A DNA stretch of 36,159 nucleotides from an uncultured beta proteobacterium (GCA_903913965.1 CAIWNB010000524.1:1-36159), one strand, 5' to 3'. Counted from the stretch's first letter, positions 24,452 through 33,980 are shown. The notes: generated by a model not told the origin, from the sequence alone. Numbers and translations are program-made.

Positions 24452-25410
24452 AGTTCGCTTACCTATTGGGCTGCGCCTGTGCGCTCGCCTGTGGCATCAC
24501 GCAGGCGCAAACCTTTCCGAGCGGCGCCATGCGCTTGATCGTGCCTTTTCCGCCGGGTGGCGGCACCGATATTCTGGCGCGCCCGATCGCGCAAAAACTC
24601 AACGAACGTTTCAAGCGGCCGGTGGTGATTGAGAACCGCGGCGGCGCCAACGGCACCATCGGCACCGCCTATGTTGCCAAGAGCGCGCCTGCAGACGGCC
24701 ACACGCTGCTCTTCATTCCATCCGGCTATGCGGTCAACCCGAGCCTTTATCCGGCGCTGCCCTACGATCAGGCGCGTGACCTCGCCCCCGTCACACAAAC
24801 CGTCTCCGGTCCGCTGACGCTCGTGGTCCATCCGTCGTTGCCGGCAAAAAACGTGCGCGAACTGATCACACTGGCGAAAGCGCGGCCCGGTGAACTCAAC
24901 TACGGTTCTTCGGGCATCGGTTCGCTGCCGCATCTGGCCGGCGAATGGTTTGCGCTGTCAGCCGGCGTGCGCCTGAGCCATGTGCCGTACAAAGGTTCGG
25001 GTGCGGCCACCATCGACGTGATGAGCGGTGAAGTGCCGGTCTATTTCATGAACGTGTTGCAAAGTCTGCCCTTCATCAAGCAGGGCCGCCTGCGCGCAGT
25101 GGGCGTCACCGGCCTGCAACGTGTAGCGATCGCACCCGATATTCCGACGGTGGCGGAAAGCGGTCTCACCGGCTTCGATATGGCGACCTGGTTCGGCATC
25201 CTGGCGCCTGGTGCGACACCACGCGACATCATCCTGCGTCTGCACACAGAGATCGCCGCCATCCTGCAACAAAAAGAAATGCGCGACCGTCTTGCCGCCG
25301 ACGGCATGCTGGTGGTGGCCAGCACACCCGATCAATTTGCCGCCTTTCTGAAGAGCGAAACGGCGAAGTACGCGCGCGTGGTGCAAGCCGCCGCCATCAA
25401 AGCGCAGTAA
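24448..25410 (+). CDS. TctC/Bug-family binding protein, third of three in tandem
   Basis: This 320-aa protein has a signal peptide (YLLGCACALACGITQAQ), then FPSGAMRLIVPFPPGGGTDI, IENRGGANGTIGTAYVAKSA and HVPYKGSGAATIDVMSGEVP. ATG 24448 overlaps the preceding TGA by 4 nt (ATGA), so translation is coupled. It is followed by a 160-nt structured leader and the UGSC gene on the same strand. The ligand is unknown; in this family carboxylates are usual. Confidence 0.92.
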   Translation: MKFAYLLGCACALACGITQAQTFPSGAMRLIVPFPPGGGTDILARPIAQKLNERFKRPVVIENRGGANGTIGTAYVAKSAPADGHTLLFIPSGYAVNPSLYPALPYDQARDLAPVTQTVSGPLTLVVHPSLPAKNVRELITLAKARPGELNYGSSGIGSLPHLAGEWFALSAGVRLSHVPYKGSGAATIDVMSGEVPVYFMNVLQSLPFIKQGRLRAVGVTGLQRVAIAPDIPTVAESGLTGFDMATWFGILAPGATPRDIILRLHTEIAAILQQKEMRDRLAADGMLVVASTPDQFAAFLKSETAKYARVVQAAAIKAQ

Positions 25411-25463
25411 AATCGCGCTTCACTCAGCAAAGTGAATTAGCAAGTCCCTGCCCCCGCCTGCGC

Positions 25464-25518
25464 GGGACGGAGAGGATGGAGGTAATGCTTGATGCAATTG
25501 CCCCGCCTCCGCCGTCCC
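25464..25518 (+). promoter_or_regulatory. Long GC-rich stem-loop in the leader of UGSC gene 2
   Basis: A 7-bp stem (25464-25470 with 25512-25518) encloses a second 5-bp stem (25478-25482 with 25506-25510). A smaller hairpin precedes it (TTCACT at 25419-25424 with AGTGAA at 25429-25434). No T-run follows either. Together they fill the 160-nt gap before the gene and could be an mRNA control element or a processing site. Confidence 0.4.
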
Positions 25519-25570
25519 CCGCGCCGCGCGCCAGTGAGGCAGCCATCCAATCCGCACCCGGGAGAGTTGC

Positions 25571-27310
25571 ATGAGCAATACGCCTAACCATGAACCGCGT
25601 TACGACGTGCTATGGCCGCTGTCACGCAAAGCGGTGAAAAAATCAGCCGCCGCCAAACGCGTACCCGACCTCAACGGCAAAGTGATTTGCGAACTGTGGG
25701 ATGTGATTTTTCGTGGCGAAACCATTTATCCGCTGGTGCGCGAATACATCCAGAAACGTTTTCCCGGTGTCAAATTCGTGCCCTACAGCGAGTTCGGTAA
25801 TTTCCACGGCGCGCGCGAACATGAAGTCACCGCCACCATCCCCGACAAAATCAGATTGCACAAAGCCGACGCCGCCATTGTCGGCATCGGTGCCTGAGGG
25901 AGCTGTACGCCCGCCGTGTTGCGGGCCGCAGCAGTCGTCGAACGCATGGGCGTGCCGACCGCGTCCATCATAGGGTCAGGCTTTCTCAAGCAGGCTGAAG
26001 TCATCGTCAAAGGACTGGGCGTACCGCTCGGCATCGGCGTCTATCCCGGCGCCCCCATGCTGGACAGCGACGCCGAATTAAAACGCAAGGTCGAGGAAGT
26101 GCTCGCCCCGGGCCTGCTCAAGGCACTGATTGGCGACGAGCCCGTCGAAGCGGATTCATCCATCGAACCCGAGCCGGGCACGGTGGTGTTCAGCGGCGAT
26201 TACGACGCTGTGCAGGAACACTTCTACAAAAATCTGTGGACCGACGGCCTGCCGGTGACGCCACCGACCCGCGAGCGCGTCGATGCCTTCCTCAAATTCA
26301 CCGACCGCAAACCGGAAGACGTACTGCGGGTGATTCCGCAGGAAGGCCGCGAAGCCTCCATCCTCAGCATCGCCGTCAACGGCGTAATGGCGGGTTGCCG
26401 TCCGGAATACATGCCGGTACTGATTGCAATCGTCGATGCGCTGTGCGATCCACGCTATCGCGTCGAAGATTCGGGCTCGACGCCAGGCTGGGAACCGGTA
26501 GTTATCGTCAACGGACCCATCGTCAAGGAACTCGATTTCAACTACGGTCAGGGTGTGATGCGCGTCGGCCGCCAGGCCAACACCAGCATCGGCCGCTTCG
26601 TGCGTATGTATCTGCGCAACATCTGCGGCTTTCGCATTCCGCCCGGCGCGGGCGACAAGGGCAGCATTGGCCAAACCTTTCTTGTCGCCATGGCCGAGGA
26701 TGAAGACAGCGCCACGGCGATCGGCTGGCCGACCTATGGCGAGGACCGCGGTTTCAAGAAGGGTGAAAACGTCGTCACCGTGCACAGCGTGGTGGCCATC
26801 ACCTCGCCAATGTACAGCGGCGGTGACGATGCAAAGACGCATGTGCAACAGTGGACCGACATCATTGGCGGCAGCTTCACCTACTGGGCGCATACCGGTT
26901 TCAAAACCGGCTTGTGGAGTCCGCTCATCATCGCCGGCCCCAGCATCGCCGGCGTGATCGCCAAAGAATGGACGAAGGACCAGGTCCGGCAATACCTGTA
27001 CGACAACATGAAAGTGACCGCCGCCAAAGCCACGCATTACGCGCAAATGACCAGCACGCCGACCTTCAATTTCGAAAGCCTCGTCGAGCAAGGCATCCTG
27101 CCGCCGTCGTATACGGAATCAAAAGACCCGCAGCGTCTCGTCAATGTACTGATCAAACCGGAGATGGTGGAAATTCTGATCGCCGGCGATCCGGGCCGCA
27201 ATCAATCGCGCGCCTACATGAGTAATCACGTGCAGGGGCCGCCGACCAGTCGCAAGGTCGAGCTGCCGAAGAACTGGTCGCAATTAATCGATCGCAGCGG
27301 CACATCATAG
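25571..27310 (+). CDS. UGSC-family selenoprotein with U-G-S-C motif
   Basis: TGA 25895-25897 read as Sec gives a 579-aa protein with Sec109-G-S-Cys112, the motif that names the family. The N-terminal domain has YDVLWPLS, GKVICELWDVIFRGETIYP and RFPGVKFVPYSEFGNFHG, and leads to AAIVGIGA-Sec-GSC-TPAVLRAAAVVE. The C-terminal domain has GLPVTPPTRERVDAFLKF, VNGVMAGCRPEYMPVLIAI, STPGWEPVVIVNGPIVKELD and NTSIGRFVRMYLRNICGF. It aligns throughout with the copy at 11879-10140. GGGAGAG lies 4 nt before the ATG. A SECIS-like hairpin starts 11 nt after the TGA. The Sec-Cys pair suggests a redox or selenolate-based reaction. The substrate is not known; the TctC genes before it suggest a carboxylate-like compound (inference). 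Confidence 0.97.
25895..25932 (+). promoter_or_regulatory. UGA (Sec codon) and bacterial SECIS element in UGSC gene 2
   Basis: After TGA 25895-25897, a 6-bp stem (25909-25914 with 25921-25926) holds loop CGTGTT, starting 18 nt from the TGA with G at its second base. A lower 4-bp stem (25902-25905 with 25929-25932) extends it. The 20 nt at 25907-25926 are identical to UGSC gene 1 although the surrounding codons differ. Confidence 0.92.
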
Positions 27311-27320
27311 AAGACGTAAA

Positions 27321-27359
27321 AGAACGAAACAGCAAGGCGGGGGCATGCCGTTTCGTTCT
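27321..27359 (+). repeat. Inverted repeat downstream of UGSC gene 2
   Basis: A perfect 10-bp inverted repeat (27321-27330 with 27350-27359) around a 19-nt loop starts 10 nt after the selenoprotein stop. No T-run follows. It could be an mRNA-stabilising or weak terminator hairpin. The rest of 27311-27486 shows no gene. Confidence 0.55.
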
Positions 27360-27486
27360 GGCAGGAGAAGGTTGCAATCGACCGACGGTGCCGGCGGCGG
27401 ATAAACCGCGCATGCCGTAGCGAAGGTCGCGGCCATTACGACGCTCCGGTCTGGCGGCCGGCACTGTAACTTTGGGGGGTAAGGAT

Positions 27487-29157
27487 ATGTCAGCGAGAAC
27501 TAGCCTGTCGTCACTCTGTGGCCGCGTCCTCTCCACACGCGCGGCAGCCTGCGTATTGCTGCAGGCACTACTGATGTGCCTGGCTCTGCACGCCAGCGCC
27601 GCCGAGCAGGAAAAACCTGCCGAACTGGTTCTGGGCAATCGCACCATTCATGTGTTCCGCACTTCGCTCGGCGCCTTTTCCGCTGCCGAACGTGCCGAGG
27701 GTGCGCGTCACCGCTTTGCCCACGCACTCGACAACGCCGGTGACGGCGAGGTCACCGTCAAGCCTATCGACAGCGGCTTTCAGGTCGAGCTCGACGGCAA
27801 ACCGATCTTCAACGTGCTGCCCGGCGATGCCCGCGAACTCGCCGGTGAAACCGCCGAGGCGCTCGCAAAAAAATCCTCACGCCTTTTGCAAACCACCTGG
27901 CGGGAGCAGCGCGAACAAGGCGACCCGCGCGCCACGCTCTTCTCCGTGCTGCGTGTCGCCGCCGCAGCGGCTATCCTGGCCGGCATGCTGGTGGGGATTT
28001 TTAAATTCATGGGTTATGCCGGCAATGCGATCAACACCCATCTGGCGCGACGCGTAAAAACGCTCTCCGCATCAGGTCTGTCGGCACGCACAGGTTCGGT
28101 TTTTCTAAGCCTTGCCTCGCGTTCTTATCTATTCATCGCCTGGCTGTTGAGTCTGTTCGGGATCTTCCTGTTTCTGATCTTTGCACTCGAACAGTTCGCG
28201 CATACCCGTGCGATCGGCGAACAACTCGCCGAGACCATGCAAAATCTGAGCGGGCAGATGCTGCAATCGGTCGGTGCGGCAATTCCGGGGGTGTTTGTCG
28301 CCATCGTTATTTTTATGCTGACCTGGGTCGTCGCCCAGCTGTTGCGGGAATTCGCCAACCTGCTCGCCTCCGGCCGCGTACGCTTCGGCGCACTCAACGC
28401 CCATACCGGGCCGACCACCATGCGCCTCGCCGGCATCAGCCTCTGGCTGTTTGCGCTGGCAATGGCGTTTCCGTATCTACCCGGCGCACAGACCGAAGCC
28501 TTCAAAGGCCTCTCGGTAGTAGTCGGCATCATGGTGTCGATCGGCGCCTCAGGCATCATCGGCCAGATCGCCAGCGGCATGATCCTGACCTACACGCGTG
28601 CGCTGCTGGTCGGTGAATACGTCCGTATTCAGGAACACGAAGGCACCGTCACAGAACTGGGTCTGTTTGTGACGCGCCTGCGCACCGGTCTGGGCGAGGA
28701 AATCGCGCTGCCCAATGCGCTGGTGCTGGCGAATGTGACGCGCAATTTTTCGCGCGCGGCGCAAGGCTGCAGTTTTGTTTTCGACACCAGTGTCACCATC
28801 GGCTATGACACACCGTGGCGCCAGGTTCACGCCATGCTGATGGAGGCCGCCAAGCCGATTGCCGAAATCGCCACCGACCCGGCGCCGGTGGTGGCACAAA
28901 CTGCGCTGGCCGATTTCTATGTCGCCTACAAGCTCGCCGTCTACGTGAAGGCGGAAAGCCCTGCGGTGCGCGCACGCGTGGCGAGCGACCTGCATGCCTC
29001 GATTCAGGACGTCTTCAACCGTCACGGCGTGCAAATCATGTCGCCGCATTACATGCTCGATCCGGCCATCGCCAAGACGGTCCCCGAGTCGCAGTGGTAT
29101 ACCGCCCCGGCGGCGGCAGATGCCCGACTGCCACGCGGATAACGCCTGCCGGAACCA
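27487..29157 (+). CDS. MscS-family mechanosensitive ion channel (stop at 29140-29142)
   Basis: The coding frame ends at the TAA at 29140-29142, giving 551 aa. It has a signal peptide (LLQALLMCLALHASAAE), a periplasmic domain of about 120 residues, and several membrane helices (VAAAAAILAGMLVGIFKFMG; LFGIFLFLIFALEQF; VAIVIFMLTWVVAQLL; LWLFALAMAFPYLP). The MscS pore and beta domain follows: VSIGASGIIGQIASGMILTY, GEYVRIQEHEGTVTELGLF and GEEIALPNALVLANV. It opens on membrane tension to release solutes. It is larger than E. coli MscS (286 aa), as is common for the extended members. ATG 27487 is preferred to TTG 27472, with GGGGG about 8 nt upstream. Confidence 0.9.
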
Positions 29158-29340
29158 CCGGTGCGACCACGCTTCGCCGTCCCCGCGGCCTACCGCTGTC
29201 GGGCGCCGTATACCTGCCTGATCAACCTTCAGTCATAAAAACCGTCCTGGTGCTACGGCGCGCGTCCGACACACAGACTGTGGTCGGTAACCGCGCTAAA
29301 ATGTGCGGCTAGTTCAACCCCTCCCCGGATTATCGTGGCC

Positions 29341-30321
29341 ATGACACATCCCGTTTTTGTTGGTATCGCAGCGGTTGCACTGCTCGCTGCACCGCCGGTT
29401 CTCGCCCAGCAAAAAAGCGCCGGCGACTACCCTTCCAAACCAATCCGTCTGATCGTGCCCTTCGCACCCGGCGGCGGCACCGACCTCACTGCGCGCGCGA
29501 TTGCCTTGAAACTCACCGAAGCATGGGGACAAACCGTCGTGCCGGATAACCGCGCCGGCGCCAACGGCACCATCGCCGTTGATATCGCCACCAAAGCGGT
29601 GCCCGACGGTTACACGCTGACGATGATTTCATCGAGCCACTCGGTCAACGCCTCGCTCTATAAAAATCTGTCCTACGATCTGGCGCGCGATCTCGCCCCG
29701 ATCACGCAGGCAACCTCGCAACCCTATGCGCTGGTCGTTCATCCCTCGGTGGCGGCCAAATCCATCAAAGAACTGGTTGCGCTGGCAAAAACAAAACCCG
29801 ACGGCATGAGCTACGGTTCGTCGGGCATCGGCGGCCTCTCGCATCTGTCGGGCGCGCTGTTTTGTTCGCTCGCCGACATGAAGCTCGTGCATGTGCCGTA
29901 CAAAGGCGGCTTTCCGGCGTTGAACGACGTGGTTGGCGGACAAATCCAGATGCTGTTCTCAACGCTGTTGCAAAGCGATGCGCAGCGCAAGGCCGGCCGT
30001 GTCCGCGCACTCGCCGTGACGACGAAGAAACGCTCGCAAGGCGCACCCGATCTGCCGACCATGCAGGAGGCCGGTGTCGCCGGTTATGAAGTCGCCGGCT
30101 GGTACGGCGTGCTCGCGCCGGCGAAAACGCCGCGCCCCATCATCGACAAACTCAACACCGAAATCGTGCGCATCCTGCACAGCACCGATATACAAAGCAA
30201 ACTCGCCGCCGACGGCTCCGAGCCGGTCGGCAACACGCCCGAGCAGTTTCACGCCCATATCAAAGCGGAAGTCGCGAAATGGGCCAAGGTCGTGCGCGAC
30301 GCCAACATCCGCGCAGATTAA
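29341..30321 (+). CDS. TctC/Bug-family periplasmic solute-binding protein
   Basis: This 326-aa protein has a signal peptide (VGIAAVALLAAPPVLAQQ), then YPSKPIRLIVPFAPGGGTDL, PDNRAGANGTIAVDIATKA, NASLYKNLSYDLARDLAPIT and HVPYKGGFPALNDVVGGQ. The start is ATG 29341; GTG 29335 would add two residues, and no strong ribosome site is seen. It lies 31 nt before an MmgE/PrpD gene on the same strand, so the pair is probably one operon and the ligand may be a substrate of that enzyme. Confidence 0.92.
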   Translation: MTHPVFVGIAAVALLAAPPVLAQQKSAGDYPSKPIRLIVPFAPGGGTDLTARAIALKLTEAWGQTVVPDNRAGANGTIAVDIATKAVPDGYTLTMISSSHSVNASLYKNLSYDLARDLAPITQATSQPYALVVHPSVAAKSIKELVALAKTKPDGMSYGSSGIGGLSHLSGALFCSLADMKLVHVPYKGGFPALNDVVGGQIQMLFSTLLQSDAQRKAGRVRALAVTTKKRSQGAPDLPTMQEAGVAGYEVAGWYGVLAPAKTPRPIIDKLNTEIVRILHSTDIQSKLAADGSEPVGNTPEQFHAHIKAEVAKWAKVVRDANIRAD

Positions 30322-30352
30322 GCGCAACCACCAGCCACCCACGGATACCGCC

Positions 30353-31717
30353 ATGCCCTTCGCCCTGGAACTCGCAAAACTCATCAATGCAACCACCTTC
30401 GACTCGTTGCCCGCCGAAACATTGAAATGGGCCAAGGTCGGCATCCTCGACACGGTCGGCGTGACCATCGCCGGTGCCGCTGATCCGTCGGCGCGTATCT
30501 GTGCGCGTTCACTCGGTTCGGCGACGGGGCCGGCATTCGTCTTCGGCAGCCATGAAAAAGTCGGCATGCTCGACGCCGCACTGATCAACGGCACCGCCTC
30601 GCACGCACTCGACTTCGATGATTGCAACAACACGCTCGGCGGTCATCCGTCGGCGCCCATCCTGCCGGCGCTGTTTGCGCTGGCCGACGAAACAGGGGCA
30701 AGCGGTCGCGACTTTGTCGCTGCGTATGTGGCCGGTTTTGAAGCCGAATGCAAAATTTCCATGGGCGTGAATTTTTATCAATACACGCGCGGCTGGCACC
30801 CCACCACCACCATCGGTGTGTTCGGCGCAGCAGCAGCCTGCGCGCTGCTGTTGAAACTCAGCGACGAGCAAACCGCCACCGCACTGTCGATTGCCGCCTC
30901 CCTCGCCGCCGGTGTGAAATCGAATTTCGGCACCATGACCAAACCGCTGCACGTCGGTCATTGCTGCCGTAGCGGCCTGTTCGCCGCACTGCTGGCGCGC
31001 GACGGCTTCACCGCCAGTAGCGTGGCCTTCGAACACAAGCAAGGCTACTTCGAAGTCTTTAACGGCGCGGGTAATTACGACGCCGCAAAAATCCTGCCGG
31101 CCTGGGGCCAGCCCTGGGACATCATCGAGCCGGGCATCGCCATCAAGCAGTACCCGTGCTGCGGCAGCACGCACCCGGCGATCGACGCCATGCTGCTACT
31201 GGTGCGCGAACACGATCTCAAAGCCGATGACGTCACGCGGATCGACGCCTGGACCCACAAGCGCCGCCTCGAACACACCAACCGCCCCGATCCGCAAAGC
31301 ACTTTCGACGCCAAGTTCAGCGTGCAATACGCGCTGTCGCGCGCGCTGGTTAACCGCAAGGTCGCCCTGCAGCACTTCGAAGGCGAGACCTATAAAGACC
31401 CGGCGGTGCGCGCCATCCTGCCGCGTATTCACGTCGCGCCCTACACCACCGAACAATTCCCCGCCGACAATCACTTCGCCGCCGAGGTCAACATCACCTT
31501 GAAAAACGGCACGGTGCTCAAACAGAAAGTCGACCAGCCCTTCGGCCGCACGTCGAAGAACGCGCTGCCGCCGGAATTGCTCAAGGACAAATTCGTTAAT
31601 TGCGCAACCATGGCGCTGCCGGCAGCGACGGTCGAACATTTGTATGCCGGTATCCAGCACATCGAAACGCTGACCGATGTGCGCACACTCTCGGCATTGA
31701 GCTCGCAACACAGCTAA
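30353..31717 (+). CDS. MmgE/PrpD family protein
   Basis: This 454-aa protein matches the 2-methylcitrate dehydratase / aconitate decarboxylase superfamily. It has a helical N-terminus ALELAKLINATTFDSLPAET, VGILDTVGVTIAGAADPSAR, the signature HALDFDDCNNTLGGHPSAPI, and GWHPTTTIGVFGAAAACALL. GSTHPAIDAMLLL lies near 285. Members dehydrate or decarboxylate tricarboxylates such as 2-methylcitrate and cis-aconitate. No prpB/prpC is near, so the true substrate is not known. It follows a tctC gene by 31 nt, which fits carboxylate use. ATG 30353 is preferred over longer starts that overlap the tctC gene. Confidence 0.92.
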   Translation: MPFALELAKLINATTFDSLPAETLKWAKVGILDTVGVTIAGAADPSARICARSLGSATGPAFVFGSHEKVGMLDAALINGTASHALDFDDCNNTLGGHPSAPILPALFALADETGASGRDFVAAYVAGFEAECKISMGVNFYQYTRGWHPTTTIGVFGAAAACALLLKLSDEQTATALSIAASLAAGVKSNFGTMTKPLHVGHCCRSGLFAALLARDGFTASSVAFEHKQGYFEVFNGAGNYDAAKILPAWGQPWDIIEPGIAIKQYPCCGSTHPAIDAMLLLVREHDLKADDVTRIDAWTHKRRLEHTNRPDPQSTFDAKFSVQYALSRALVNRKVALQHFEGETYKDPAVRAILPRIHVAPYTTEQFPADNHFAAEVNITLKNGTVLKQKVDQPFGRTSKNALPPELLKDKFVNCATMALPAATVEHLYAGIQHIETLTDVRTLSALSSQHS

Positions 31718-31874
31718 GCAGTCGGCCCGCCGCCGCGGTGGGCCGCAGTGAACAGAGCCGCATAACCGCAACAGCTGTTGCGGTTTGCTTCAAACTGCCG
31801 AATTGAATACCATCCTGCGTTCCGGGTCACGGGAATCGATCCTGCACCGGCCAACCCTGCGGAGGACATCACCA

Positions 31875-32942
31875 ATGTCGAATAAATACAAGATTCTGAT
31901 TATGGGCGCGTCATATGGCTCGCTGCTGGGCACCAAGCTCGCACTCGCCGGACATTCGACTCACCTGATCTGCCTGCCCGCCGAGGCCGACCTGATCAAT
32001 GCGGAAGGCGCGGTTGTGCGCATGCCGATCAAGGGACGCGAAGGTCTGGTTGAAGTCAATTCGAAGACGCTGCCGGGGAAAATCACCGCCGGCGGTACCG
32101 CGGGCGTCAACCCGGCCGATTACGATCTGGTGGCCCTCGCCATGCAGGAGCCGCAATACCGCTCGCCGGGCGTGCGTGAACTGCTCGAAGCCGTGGCCAA
32201 ATCCAAAGTGCCCTGCATGTCGATCATGAACATGCCGCCGCTGCCCTACCTCGCGCGCATTCCCGGCGTCGATGTATCGAAACTGCGCGACTGCTATACC
32301 GACGCCACCGTGTGGGACGCCTTCGATCCGAAACTGATGACGCTGTGCAGCCCCGACCCGCAGGCCTTCCGTCCGCCGGAAGACAAAGTCAACGTGCTGC
32401 AAGTGCGGCTGCCGACCAACTTCAAAGCAGCGCGTTTTGATTCTGATGCGCACACGCAAATCCTGCGCGATCTGGCCGCCGATATCGAAGCCGCGCGTTT
32501 TGATCTCAACGGTGAAAAACTCGAACTGCCGGTCAAACTGAAGGTGCATGATTCGATTTTCGTGCCGCTGGCGAAATGGAGCATGTTGATCGCCGGTAAC
32601 TACCGCTGCGTGCAAAAAGACGCCGCGCGCTCGATCAAGGAAGCCGTGCACACCGACATCGAAGCCACGCGCGCCGTCTACAACTGGGTGAAGACGTTGT
32701 GCATCGGTCTGGGCGCCGAGGAAAAAGACCTTGTGCCCTTCGAGAAATACGCGGCCGCCGCGCAATCGCTGGTGACACCTTCATCGGCGGCACGCGCGCT
32801 GTTTGCCGGTGCGCCGAACATTGAACGTGTCGACCGTCTGGTCAAAACCATCGCCGCACAAAAAGGCGAGAAGTCCACGGTGCTCGACGAAACCTCAGCC
32901 CTGGTCGATGCACGTCTCGAGATCAATCGCAAAAAAGTCTGA
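31875..32942 (+). CDS. Ketopantoate-reductase-like (PanE/ApbA) NAD(P)-binding protein
   Basis: This 355-aa protein has an N-terminal Rossmann fold YKILIMGASYGSLLGTKLALAG (GxxxGxxxG type) like ApbA/PanE, then DYDLVALAMQEPQYRSPGVR, and a helical C-terminal half with FVPLAKWSMLIAGNYRC. It is longer than PanE (about 300 aa) and the usual GAGAxG is GASYGS, so reduction of ketopantoate is doubtful. A 2-hydroxyacid or related oxidoreductase is likely. ATG 31875 follows GGAGG by 9 nt. It may be in one transcript with the MmgE/PrpD gene 157 nt upstream, and ends in a strong terminator. Confidence 0.78.
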   Translation: MSNKYKILIMGASYGSLLGTKLALAGHSTHLICLPAEADLINAEGAVVRMPIKGREGLVEVNSKTLPGKITAGGTAGVNPADYDLVALAMQEPQYRSPGVRELLEAVAKSKVPCMSIMNMPPLPYLARIPGVDVSKLRDCYTDATVWDAFDPKLMTLCSPDPQAFRPPEDKVNVLQVRLPTNFKAARFDSDAHTQILRDLAADIEAARFDLNGEKLELPVKLKVHDSIFVPLAKWSMLIAGNYRCVQKDAARSIKEAVHTDIEATRAVYNWVKTLCIGLGAEEKDLVPFEKYAAAAQSLVTPSSAARALFAGAPNIERVDRLVKTIAAQKGEKSTVLDETSALVDARLEINRKKV

Positions 32943-32956
32943 TCCATCGCACCAGT

Positions 32957-32988
32957 AAAAAAGCCCGGCATCTGCCGGGCTTTTTTTT
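32957..32988. terminator. Bidirectional Rho-independent terminator
   Basis: A GC-rich 7-8-bp stem (32963-32970 with 32973-32980) is preceded by an A-run and followed by eight T. It serves both the PanE-like gene and the convergent tctC gene. Confidence 0.93.
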
Positions 32989-33017
32989 GTGCCGTCTGCG
33001 CAGAACAGCTCCGCAGA

Positions 33018-33980
33018 TCAATCAGCCTTCGCGCCCGACTCCTTGACGATACGGCCCCACTTGGCAATTTCGTCGCGCAGAAAAGCCGCAAATTGTTCCG
33101 TGCTGCCCGGAATCGGATCGGCGCCACGACTGACCAGCTTCTCGCGGAATTCGGCGTCATTGAGCGCCTTGTGCAGCCCTTCACGCAAACGGGTGATGAT
33201 TTCCGGCGGCGTTTTCGCCGCCACCGTAATGCCGTACCAGTTGATCGCCTCCACCGGTTGCCCCTGTTCACGCAGTGTTGGCACCTCGCGCATCAGCGGT
33301 GAGCGCTGCGCGCTGGCCACGCCCAAAGCGCGCAGCTTGCCGCTCAATATATTCGGCTGCAGCACCGGCAGATCGGCAAACAGACCGCTGACCTGACCGC
33401 CCAACAAATCGGCGATCGCCGGCGCAGCGCCCTTGTACGGAATATGAATCAGCTCAATCTTCGCCGCAGTTTTGAACATCTCCAGCGCGAGGTGGGGCAA
33501 CCCGCCGCTGCCCGTCGAGGCAACACTGATCTGGCCGGGCCGCGCTTTCGCCAGCGCCACCATCTCGCGGATCGACTTCACCGGGACCGACGGATGCACG
33601 ACAAACAACTCCGGCGTTGAAGTAATCAGTGTCACCGGCGCAAGATCACGCAGCGTGTCAAAAGGCAGCTTCGGATAGAGATTGGGGTTGATCGCAATGC
33701 CGGTGCTGACGAGGATCATCGTATAGCCGTCGGGGGCCGACTTCGCCACATACTCCATGCCGATAATGCCGTTGGCGCCGGCGCGATTATCGACCACCAC
33801 TTGCTGGCCGTAGACCTCGGAGAGTTTGACCGCCAGCAGGCGCGCCACGATATCAATCGGGCCGCCGGCCGGGAAACCCACGACGAGCCGCAGTGGTTTG
33901 GACGGAAAATTTTGTGCAAACGCCGGCAAGGCAAGGCAAAAACACCACAAAAAAGTCAAGCCAAAAACGCTGCGTTTCAT
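33018..33980 (-). CDS. TctC/Bug-family periplasmic solute-binding protein
   Basis: This 320-aa protein has a signal peptide (VFGLTFLWCFCLALPAFAQ), then FPSKPLRLVVGFPAGGPIDI, VDNRAGANGIIGMEYVAKSA, NPNLYPKLPFDTLRDLAPVT and HIPYKGAAPAIADLLGGQ. ATG 33980 has AGGAGA 7 nt upstream, so longer starts are rejected. It is divergent from the TcuA-like flavoprotein with 110 nt between, and may supply its substrate. This layout of a tctC next to a tricarballylate-dehydrogenase-like gene is familiar from Burkholderiales. Confidence 0.92.
   Translation of the reverse strand: MKRSVFGLTFLWCFCLALPAFAQNFPSKPLRLVVGFPAGGPIDIVARLLAVKLSEVYGQQVVVDNRAGANGIIGMEYVAKSAPDGYTMILVSTGIAINPNLYPKLPFDTLRDLAPVTLITSTPELFVVHPSVPVKSIREMVALAKARPGQISVASTGSGGLPHLALEMFKTAAKIELIHIPYKGAAPAIADLLGGQVSGLFADLPVLQPNILSGKLRALGVASAQRSPLMREVPTLREQGQPVEAINWYGITVAAKTPPEIITRLREGLHKALNDAEFREKLVSRGADPIPGSTEQFAAFLRDEIAKWGRIVKESGAKAD

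Noticed and set aside
25571-25897. UGSC gene 2 as a stand-alone 108-aa gene followed by a separate gene, or a nonsense pseudogene
   Set aside because: The frame continues without change, the paralog has the same break, a SECIS-like hairpin follows, and the Sec machinery is present.
26156-27091. 311-aa minus-strand ORF
   Set aside because: Antisense shadow of UGSC gene 2 with no family features.
31911-32765. 284-aa minus-strand ORF
   Set aside because: Antisense shadow of the PanE-like gene; composition is unlike a real protein.
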